From Gammaproteobacteria bacterium (GTDB taxonomy: Bacteria; Pseudomonadota; Gammaproteobacteria; PS1; Pseudothioglobaceae): a DNA stretch of 5,075 nucleotides. The notes beneath the pieces were generated by a model that was not told the origin of the DNA, did not search any database, and was given only the letters and a program-made list of their open reading frames with translations. Numbering within the stretch: the stretch's first letter is position 1; each line of letters opens with the position of its first letter. Positions 1 through 5,075 of the stretch are shown piece by piece. The translations under genes and the position numbers were made by a program. The stretch covers positions 1 to 5,075 of the forward strand of contig JAJRPY010000118.1 of assembly GCA_024280535.1 (NCBI GenBank), read 5' to 3'.

Positions 1-402
1 AGGAGAAGTAATACACAAATGTAAATCGGCAGTTGATTTAACGGTTGATGTGTAAAAAGAGATGTTGTTTTTAGAGTAACTAATGGTGTCACCCTCTCGT
101 GTAACAGATAATATATCATCAACTGTATAAGTGCCAAATTTAGGTTCTATCTCTACGCCTAATTCTAAAATAGATAAAATTCCCTCATTGGCAAATATGG
201 CATAATCAATCTCGTTGTAAGACAAGGTTGGGGGTAACTTAGCAGCCAAGCCAAATTTAAACTGGCTGTCTTCTACCTGCCCCACTTTAAGGGACATTCC
301 ACCAGCTTTAATAATATTTGATGAAAAAACTAGGCTGTGATACCAACCTGTCTGTTTTGAAGTATTTGTAATGGTATTGATATTTGTCACCGTATAGCCG
401 GC
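1..402 (-). other. SPRY/ConA-lectin-like module within the TcA protein (copy D, incomplete)
   Basis: Residues about 824-957 of the TcA-like protein switch from helical sequence to a beta-rich domain that matches the modules of the neighbouring 609-residue protein. Shared landmarks with its first module, in order, are: N-T-I-T-N, G-W, V/I-G-Q, F-G, Y-x-I-F-A, I-L-E, P-x-F-G-x-Y-T, D-x-L-x-V, and Y-S-K-N-x-x-x-F-Y-x-S-T. Over the last 44 residues I count about 20 identities with module A. The Y-S-K-N-G-x-x-F-Y-T-S pattern occurs in bacterial beta-sandwich domains resembling SPRY or laminin-G/ConA lectins; that family link is from memory and not proven here. A role in binding host glycans or receptors is inference. 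The window edge cuts the domain close to its end. Confidence 0.72.
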
Positions 403-2871
403 GCCTTGATCAAACGTTGGTACAAAAAAAGCAGGAGAAGATGCGGTGGTTTTTTCTTCCACATAGCGAATTAAATCATCTTTGCCATCATTGAATTGAT
501 GTTGCACATCTTTAAAGTCTGTCAAGATTTGCAATTGGGTTAAATTAATACCCACTTGCGCTTTATCGGCTGGAAATTGTTTAAAACCATAGGATTTTGG
601 ATACTTATTGATGCTGGATAGCAGTGTAGGGGTGCTGGTTTGTAATAGTTTGTTGAGGGTCAGCAGTCGTGAAAATTTGATAATAATAGGCAGTTGAGAC
701 TCAGCAGAACTTTCAGGAGATAGAAAATCAAGCACCCAGTCTGTCGGATTCATGGCAAATAATGCCTGCATCATAACTTGGGGTGCGTTTAAGAAGTTAG
801 CCACGGCATCAATTAGTTTGGTGACGACTTCATCGGTTACCTTGCCTTTGGTCAAGGGTATTAAGGCTTTGATGGATTTGAGCCATTTGGGGAAATCTTT
901 GGCAGCAAAGCCTAAATCAACATAACGACTGATGGTGCCATTGATAATATAGTCCACCTGAAAAATATTAATGCGGTATTTTTGCATCCACAAGGTGGTT
1001 TTGGCTAATAGGATTAAATGGTCAATTGATTTACCCTCAGCATCTAAATTTGAGTGGGCTTGGTTGAGATTATTATTAATGAGAGCGAACTCAGTGATAT
1101 TGATGTTTAGCCAAATACAGAGAGAACTGCAAGAATATAACAAGGATAAGTTTTCAACGGTTAAAGGCAGTTTTGGCGTGGTAATACCCAGGGTTTTTAA
1201 TGCATAGCGACCTAAGGTTAATAAATCGACTTTGCCTAAGCCTAGTTGGCTTAATACATTGGCAATAGGCAGAGGTATGTTTTTATCAGATATGTCCCAT
1301 ATTTGCACTGTGTCTTTGTAAAAATCAGGGTTGCCTGAGTAGGTCGGGTGGTAAGGGTTGTTGTTAGTGGTACTGTTGAAAATAACATCAAAAGGCGCTG
1401 TGGATGTTTCACCAACGCCGACACCATAAGTTTTGACAATGCCCAAACTGTTTAATATATCAGCTACAGGTTGTTGCAATAAATCGGCTAGTTGATAAAT
1501 TTTCCCTACCGTTTTAAGTTTGTCATCACTTAAAGCATCAACGCGGGTTTTTTGTGTGCCACTGTCATAGGGTGCCAGGCCTGTGATTAAAAATTCTGCC
1601 ACATTTAACAACCAATCAGTTTCTTGAAATGTTAGCCCGATGTATTGAGAAAAGCGGATAAAACGCCCAATCATATCAAGACTATCAACAATAACGGCAC
1701 TATCGCTGGCTATGGCTAGATTTTCAATCAGTGCATCTTTGGTGTATTTATCTTTGATATAAAAATAATGCTCAGTGACCGATTTATGTTGGGCAAGGTG
1801 TTTGCTAATGTAGAAGTTTGCTGCATTTTTGACTTCAATATCAACATTTAAATTTTGCTCAAATAAATCAACTAAGCCCTTGGCAGTTAGCTCAGTTTGC
1901 TTGGAAAAATTAGCGCATTGCTCGATGCCTGAAAAAGGCGTTGCTCCTGCTGCTAGCCCCCAAAGTGCGGCTTGCTCGTTTAAATTGGTGTTTATCGTGG
2001 TGACTAAGTTGCTTTGGTTGGGTGATAAGGTTAATAATTCGCGGAAAAGATGCTCTTCTGCTACTTGCAATGTTTTGTAAATGGTTGGCAAACTATGCCC
2101 AACTTGATTAAGCCCAGAATGAATTTGGGTTAATGGCAAACAAAAAGGCATATTAAACGGGTAAACTGCCTTGTCCAGCCAAGCAACATAGTCTTTTTTT
2201 GCAGCAGGAATTTGTGCTTGCAATAAGGCATCAATTCTTTCGTTGACAATTTTTAATTTTAACACCTCAGTGGTGGTGTTTTTTTCTGTTAATGGCAATT
2301 CTTTGATATCGGGTCTTCTGTCAAAAAAATGCAATCCTGTTGGAATGGTAGCTTTATTAGCATCACTAATATAAGTTTGAGTAATGCGCATTAAATCTAA
2401 TAAATACGCCGCAGGACCAAAAATAGAGCTAAATTCAGAACAATCATAATAATCAAGGTCGCCAAATAGCATTTCATAACTGGGCAAGTCTTCAAAAGAA
2501 GCGAATATTTCAGGGTCTGCCGAGTATGCTTTGGTTTTGGAGAATTTGCCGGATGAATGTAGATTTTTTACATTGACCATCATGTGCATACTGGCTGATC
2601 GGATGCTTTGGGCAACGTTGTAAGCGTCTTTTAACTGTGCACTGTCGGGAAAATCTTGGCACGACTGTAAAAATTGATCAAGTGGCATGCTGGCAATATG
2701 ATTGGCGGAATAAAAACCTTTATCTATCAAATAAGTTACTGTGTCACTAGAAACATTTAATCGCATTAACCTTTGTTGTTGGGCAAGCGCTTTCCATTGT
2801 TTGCTATACTGAGTTATATTATGTTTTTCTAAAATCGTTTTATCAAATAGATTGACGGTTTGAATGTTCAT
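1..2871 (-). CDS. TcA-like toxin complex subunit (VRP1 family), N-terminal 957 residues, 3' end outside window
   Basis: The reading frame is open from ATG at 2871 to the left edge (957 codons, no stop). Seen: DLPSYEMLFGDLDYYDC (about residues 127-143), then FGPAAYLLDLMRI, FFDRRPDIKELPL (182-194), PFNMPF (238-243), FIRFSQYIGLTF (404-415) followed by DWLL. These follow in order the conserved blocks of Tc-toxin A subunits and the VRP1 (SpvA-type) family. Known: TcA proteins, usually around 2,000-2,500 residues, form a pentameric, receptor-binding, alpha-helical shell around a translocation channel that delivers the TcB/TcC toxin cargo. The usual paired cysteines after the DY motif are reduced to one (DYYDC). 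Residues 1 to about 815 look alpha-helical. From about 824 a beta-rich module begins (separate entry). There is no signal peptide, as is normal for TcA. The start is supported by AAGGA seven bases upstream. The pore, neuraminidase-like and TcB-binding regions would lie beyond the window, so completeness and activity cannot be judged. Confidence 0.9.
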   Translation of the reverse strand, partial: MNIQTVNLFDKTILEKHNITQYSKQWKALAQQQRLMRLNVSSDTVTYLIDKGFYSANHIASMPLDQFLQSCQDFPDSAQLKDAYNVAQSIRSASMHMMVNVKNLHSSGKFSKTKAYSADPEIFASFEDLPSYEMLFGDLDYYDCSEFSSIFGPAAYLLDLMRITQTYISDANKATIPTGLHFFDRRPDIKELPLTEKNTTTEVLKLKIVNERIDALLQAQIPAAKKDYVAWLDKAVYPFNMPFCLPLTQIHSGLNQVGHSLPTIYKTLQVAEEHLFRELLTLSPNQSNLVTTINTNLNEQAALWGLAAGATPFSGIEQCANFSKQTELTAKGLVDLFEQNLNVDIEVKNAANFYISKHLAQHKSVTEHYFYIKDKYTKDALIENLAIASDSAVIVDSLDMIGRFIRFSQYIGLTFQETDWLLNVAEFLITGLAPYDSGTQKTRVDALSDDKLKTVGKIYQLADLLQQPVADILNSLGIVKTYGVGVGETSTAPFDVIFNSTTNNNPYHPTYSGNPDFYKDTVQIWDISDKNIPLPIANVLSQLGLGKVDLLTLGRYALKTLGITTPKLPLTVENLSLLYSCSSLCIWLNINITEFALINNNLNQAHSNLDAEGKSIDHLILLAKTTLWMQKYRINIFQVDYIINGTISRYVDLGFAAKDFPKWLKSIKALIPLTKGKVTDEVVTKLIDAVANFLNAPQVMMQALFAMNPTDWVLDFLSPESSAESQLPIIIKFSRLLTLNKLLQTSTPTLLSSINKYPKSYGFKQFPADKAQVGINLTQLQILTDFKDVQHQFNDGKDDLIRYVEEKTTASSPAFFVPTFDQGAGYTVTNINTITNTSKQTGWYHSLVFSSNIIKAGGMSLKVGQVEDSQFKFGLAAKLPPTLSYNEIDYAIFANEGILSILELGVEIEPKFGTYTVDDILSVTREGDTISYSKNNISFYTSTVKSTADLHLCITSP
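2392..2592 (-). repeat. Duplicated TcA 5' coding block, copy within the intact gene
   Basis: This is the partner of 4875-5075, covering codons about 94-160 of the TcA-like gene. The two copies are in direct orientation 2,483 bp apart and flank the 609-residue gene, so recombination between them could delete or amplify that gene. Confidence 0.9.
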
Positions 2872-2924
2872 AGAATTGTCCTTATTTGGGGTTGCGTTGT
2901 TATTTTTTTGGTATGGATGTTCAT
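2868..2924 (-). CDS. Possible 18-codon leader ORF ending on the TcA start codon
   Basis: ATG at 2924 opens an 18-residue frame (MNIHTKKITTQPQIRTIL) whose TGA shares two bases with the ATG of the TcA-like gene (ATGA overlap). It fills most of the 67-bp gap between the two large genes. Its first 15 bases match the first 15 bases of the TcA gene at 13 positions (MNIHT against MNIQT). It could therefore be a leader that couples translation, a relic of a duplicated TcA start, or chance. No Shine-Dalgarno sequence precedes it, which argues against efficient translation. Confidence 0.2.
   Translation of the reverse strand: MNIHTKKITTQPQIRTIL
2879..2883 (-). promoter_or_regulatory. Ribosome binding site of the TcA-like gene
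   Basis: The minus strand reads AAGGA here, seven bases before the ATG at 2871. This fixes the start: no other in-frame ATG lies between the upstream gene and this point, and the downstream ATG codons lack such a site. Confidence 0.75.
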
Positions 2925-2938
2925 TAAGATAATATTAA

Positions 2939-4768
2939 TCAAGATAAAGCATAAATCAAACTTGGTGTATATAATACTTTTACCTGAGCAGTGGAATCAA
3001 CAACTGAACCAGTAGAAACTGCAATAGCAATGTTATCAACAGCAGATATTGAAGCTTTATCGTTAAACATAATGTAAAAACCATTGGTATCATTAGTATT
3101 ATTAAAAATACGAGTTCTTAACTCAGTAATTGAGGCTTTGTTGTTTTCGATATTAGCAGTTAAAAGTAGTTTGCCAGTTGGTTGTATGGTTGATGTATAG
3201 AATACAGTGCCATTTTTAGAGTAAGTAACAACGCCAAAATTTGCTGCGATAGATAGTGTATCGTCAGTTGTATATTGTCCGTATTCTTTTAGTGTTTTTC
3301 CATTCTCTACAATAGCAATATTCCCAGATTTGTTTGTCTGTAGGCCATATTGCTCGGTTTTTGAAGCAGTTAAATAGACTGTTACTGTTGAGTTGGTTTG
3401 TCCTGCTTGATAAAAAACACCGCCATTAGTAAAACTTGATGCCGCAGTAAAAATGCAATTGTTAGTTAGGCTTAATACTGTGTTGTAGTTGATAACGACA
3501 TAATTTGTACTTTGAGTAAACTTTGGCATTCTATTTTGATTAACGGTGGCAACTACAACATTGTTGTAACTTACTTCAGAAGTTTTTGTATTAAAGTTAA
3601 TACCATTAATATTTTGTATATTAAAAAAACTGCTACCAGGTGTAGTCTGGCTTGACACTATATTGGTAATAGTCGTATCTTTGGTTCTAAGCATGATAAG
3701 AGTACGACTTGCAGGGTTTGGAGAAGTTATTGCCGTTGCAAAAAAAGGAATGTTGTTTTTAAGAAAAACAAGCTTAAGTAGCTTGGTTGTTGAATTGTCC
3801 GATACCATAGAAAGAACATCATTCTGTGTATATGATGTATGAAGATCTATTGGATGTGGACGACCTTCCATAAAAAGAATTTTTCCAGTACTGGTTGTCA
3901 CTATACCATTAATATAGTTGTGATCTGGAGGGGTTGTGCCTGTTTTAGGAGCATGAGTTACTCCTAGTAATACATATTTATCAGTTTGCCCCATCCTAGC
4001 AGATGTTACCACTGTAACACCTACAAGCGGCTGCTCTCCGTAAGCAAAACTATTCCACTCTTCTTTTGCGGTACTAATCAAAGAGTTTTGATTTACAAGC
4101 TTATAATTCAATCCTGTAAATTTTGTTACAATAAATGTTTTTTGATTAGTGGGTATAAAGTTGCGCTGATATACATTGCTAACAAAAGCACCCGGCTCTT
4201 CAAAGGCAACACAGAAGTGCATAGTTTTAACCGAGGTGATAGTTGACACATAAAAAACTACTGAATTTTTCGAATAAGCAATAGTATTTCCGTGCCGTTC
4301 AACAGCCAAAACATCTTTAGTTGTGTATTTGCCAAATCCTGGAATGAATTTACTGTTTTCTAAAATTTGAATCTCTCCCGTATTTGTTGCAAATATGCCA
4401 AATGTGATTACTTTATATGCCGTAGTCCAGTAGTCTGGAGTAAAGCCAAATATAACTCGTTGATTGGTTTGCCCTATATTAAGGTAAACCCGCCCCTCAG
4501 CAATGGGTGTTTTTGAGCAAGTAATGCTATTGTCCCAACCACGGGTTGCTGAGATGTTTGTTATGGTATTGTGATTAGTAATTTTAGTATTTTGCCCTAA
4601 AGAAAGATCCGGTATAAAATGAGTATCTTGTGGATAAGAAGTTGTAAACTTAAGGGCGAAATTTTTTAAATTAGCAACATTCTTAAAAACAACAGGATTC
4701 TGATCAGCTGGAACAGGGTCAACTGATGTGGGTGTCTTTATTGTTAGTGGGTTATTTTTATTATACAT
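2939..4768 (-). CDS. 609-residue protein with three SPRY/ConA-lectin-like modules, function unknown
   Basis: I do not recognise this as a named gene. It starts at ATG 4768, behind AGAAGG seven bases upstream, and ends at TGA 2939-2941. It is rich in Asn, Thr, Ser and beta-branched residues, has only three cysteines, and shows no signal peptide, membrane segment or coiled coil. A 50-residue Pro/Asn-rich N-terminal stretch precedes three diverged beta modules (about residues 61-190, 221-365 and 421-550) and a ~55-residue tail. Modules A and C keep the hallmark (YSKNSVVFYVST at 165-176, YSKNGTVFYTST at 516-527); B has lost it in part (FLKNNIPFFATAI). The same module occurs in the downstream TcA-like protein. 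The gene overlaps the upstream TcA remnant by 8 bases and lies 67 bp ahead of the intact TcA gene with no terminator between, so co-transcription is likely. A binding accessory, adhesin or module reservoir for the Tc toxin is inference. Confidence 0.85.
   Translation of the reverse strand: MYNKNNPLTIKTPTSVDPVPADQNPVVFKNVANLKNFALKFTTSYPQDTHFIPDLSLGQNTKITNHNTITNISATRGWDNSITCSKTPIAEGRVYLNIGQTNQRVIFGFTPDYWTTAYKVITFGIFATNTGEIQILENSKFIPGFGKYTTKDVLAVERHGNTIAYSKNSVVFYVSTITSVKTMHFCVAFEEPGAFVSNVYQRNFIPTNQKTFIVTKFTGLNYKLVNQNSLISTAKEEWNSFAYGEQPLVGVTVVTSARMGQTDKYVLLGVTHAPKTGTTPPDHNYINGIVTTSTGKILFMEGRPHPIDLHTSYTQNDVLSMVSDNSTTKLLKLVFLKNNIPFFATAITSPNPASRTLIMLRTKDTTITNIVSSQTTPGSSFFNIQNINGINFNTKTSEVSYNNVVVATVNQNRMPKFTQSTNYVVINYNTVLSLTNNCIFTAASSFTNGGVFYQAGQTNSTVTVYLTASKTEQYGLQTNKSGNIAIVENGKTLKEYGQYTTDDTLSIAANFGVVTYSKNGTVFYTSTIQPTGKLLLTANIENNKASITELRTRIFNNTNDTNGFYIMFNDKASISAVDNIAIAVSTGSVVDSTAQVKVLYTPSLIYALS
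3119..3508 (-). repeat. Module C of the 609-residue protein (residues ~421-550)
   Basis: The third copy has A-G-Q at 455-457, I-A-I-V-E-N-G at 484-490, Y-G-Q-Y-T-T-D-D-T-L-S at 496-506 and the best-preserved hallmark Y-S-K-N-G-T-V-F-Y-T-S-T at 516-527. The G-W of copies A and D is missing. The ~55 residues after it are not part of the repeat and form the C-terminal tail. Confidence 0.68.
3674..4108 (-). repeat. Module B of the 609-residue protein (residues ~221-365), degenerate
   Basis: The second copy keeps the framework: W at 238, M-G-Q at 259-261, L-L-G-V at 267-270, N-G-I-V at 287-290, G-K-I-L at 295-298, Y-T-Q-N-D-V-L-S at 313-320. The hallmark has drifted to F-L-K-N-N-I-P-F-F-A-T-A-I at 335-347. 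It has extra residues between the I-L block and the Y-T block and is about 15 residues longer than A. It is recognisable only by alignment with A and C. Confidence 0.55.
4199..4588 (-). repeat. Module A of the 609-residue protein (residues ~61-190)
   Basis: This is the first SPRY/lectin-like copy. It carries N-T-I-T-N at 67-71, G-W at 77-78, I-G-Q at 98-100, G-I-F-A at 124-127, I-L-E at 135-137, F-G-K-Y-T-T at 145-150 and the hallmark Y-S-K-N...F-Y-V-S-T at 165-175. Of the three it is the closest to the module in the TcA-like protein, so those two probably share the most recent common origin. Confidence 0.75.
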
Positions 4769-4775
4769 TAGAAGG

Positions 4776-4781
4776 CCTTCT
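4776..4781 (-). promoter_or_regulatory. Ribosome binding site of the 609-residue gene
   Basis: The minus strand reads AGAAGG, seven bases before ATG 4768. It lies inside the coding sequence of the overlapping TcA remnant and in a 10-bp palindrome (GAAGGCCTTC, 4771-4780). This strong site supports independent initiation of the gene. Confidence 0.7.
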
Positions 4782-4785
4782 ATTA

Positions 4786-4881
4786 TTATTTTGAAAAGTT
4801 AACACTAGTCGTACAAACAATATCTTCAGTAATTCGTTTGCTGATTGTATTGTTAAAAGTAATCTTAAACCAAGTAAATCT
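4786..4881 (-). pseudogene. Out-of-frame relic of a C-terminus related to the 609-residue protein
   Basis: Read in the frame shifted relative to the TcA remnant, this stretch gives 31 residues and a TAA (4786-4788). It begins just where TcA homology ends. Its segment F-K-I-T-F-N-N-T-I-S...E-D-I-V-C-T-T-S aligns with F-Y-I-M-F-N-D-K-A-S...D-N-I-A-I-A-V-S at residues 564-585 of the 609-residue protein, with several identities and conservative changes and no gap. I read it as the end of a deleted module-bearing gene fused out of frame to the TcA 5' part. The alignment is short, so chance is possible. Confidence 0.4.
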
Positions 4882-5075
4882 AATAAATATGCTACAGGAC
4901 TGAAAATAGAACTAAATTTAGAACAATCGTAATAATCAAGGTCGCCAAATAGCATTTCATAACTGGGTAAGTCTTCAAAAGAGGCAAACATTTCAGGATC
5001 TGCTGAGTATGCTTTGGTTTTGGAGAATTTGCCAGATGAATGTAGATTTTTCACATTAACCATCATGTGCATACT
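4875..5075 (-). repeat. Duplicated TcA 5' coding block, upstream copy
   Basis: This block aligns without gaps to 2392-2592 (constant offset 2483). I count about 17 mismatches in 201 bases, roughly 91% identity. Most are synonymous in the TcA frame. The match continues off the right edge and stops sharply at about 4874. Confidence 0.9.

Larger units (their letters stand above)
4761..5075 (-). pseudogene. Truncated paralogue of the TcA-like gene (VRP1 fragment), 5' end outside window
   Basis: The frame is open from the right edge to TAA at 4761-4763 (104 residues visible). The first ~68 residues match residues 95-162 of the intact TcA-like protein, including LPSYEMLFGDLDYYDC, with four substitutions (I to M, E to K, G to S, A to V). 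At about 4874, just after L-L-D-L, the match ends. It is replaced by 36 residues unlike TcA (GLRLLLTIQSANELL and onwards), and the frame stops where the full gene would continue for well over 800 codons. The remnant lacks nearly all of the helical shell and could not form a Tc channel. A short, still translated VRP1-like peptide that couples to the overlapping downstream gene is the alternative. The in-frame ATG at 5072 is internal to the family alignment, not the true start. Confidence 0.7.

Noticed and set aside
971..1207. 78-codon plus-strand ORF
   Set aside because: It lies wholly opposite the TcA-like coding sequence, has no ribosome binding site or recognisable domain, and is a shadow frame.
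1251..1439. 62-codon minus-strand ORF
   Set aside because: It is in another frame inside the well-supported TcA-like gene; its composition is that of a frame-shifted reading.
1829..2080. 83-codon plus-strand ORF
   Set aside because: It is antisense to conserved TcA sequence and has no independent support.
2872..2938. Transcription terminator between the two large genes
   Set aside because: There is an A-run on the minus strand but no GC-rich inverted repeat; nothing supports termination here.
2925..2960. Possible sigma-70 promoter (TTGATT, 16 bp, TAATAT) before the TcA-like gene
   Set aside because: Both boxes match the consensus at only four of six positions in very AT-rich DNA, so it cannot be told from background.
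3986..4246. 86-codon plus-strand ORF with several cysteines
   Set aside because: It is antisense to module B and the A-B junction of the 609-residue protein, with no start signals; it is a shadow.
4761..4900. Programmed -1 frameshift joining the TcA remnant to the alternative-frame tail
   Set aside because: No X-XXY-YYZ slippery heptamer is in frame near the junction, and the homology break fits a deletion better.

Overview
The window suggests an AT-rich bacterial genome, most likely a proteobacterium. All convincing coding sequence lies on the minus strand, so transcription runs from right to left. The main recognisable feature is a family of insecticidal/Tc-toxin A-subunit (TcA) genes with the VRP1 signature (Salmonella plasmid virulence SpvA / TcA type). 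No tRNA, rRNA, transposase, CRISPR array or integrase is visible. TcA genes occur in Photorhabdus, Xenorhabdus, Yersinia and Pseudomonas. The low GC and the expanded, shuffled toxin genes would also fit a marine or symbiotic gammaproteobacterium, but this is a guess and no sequence here proves the taxon.

Layout in the direction of transcription. (1) 5075-4761: an incomplete TcA paralogue that enters from outside the window. It matches the intact copy for about 200 bp and then abruptly leaves the family; it is probably a deletion remnant. Another frame of its tail (4881-4786) resembles the C-terminus of the next protein. (2) 4768-2939: a 609-residue protein that overlaps the remnant by 8 bases. 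It has no signal peptide and consists mainly of three diverged copies of a beta-rich, SPRY/ConA-lectin-like module (hallmark Y-S-K-N-x-x-x-F-Y-x-S-T). (3) A 67-bp gap holding a possible 18-codon leader ORF that ends on the start codon of the next gene. (4) 2871-1: a TcA-like gene, open for 957 codons and leaving the window at the left edge. Its first ~800 residues are the alpha-helical TcA N-terminal region with VRP1. From about residue 824 it carries a fourth copy of the same module.

How the parts may work together: TcA subunits form the pentameric receptor-binding and translocation channel of Tc toxins. The module is attached to a TcA and is also encoded alone, in triplicate, in the adjacent gene. 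The simplest reading is a surface- or glycan-recognition domain that is shuffled between toxin genes. The duplicated TcA 5' ends and the out-of-frame relic show that the locus is a tandem array that recombines. The function of the 609-residue protein is not established by the sequence.
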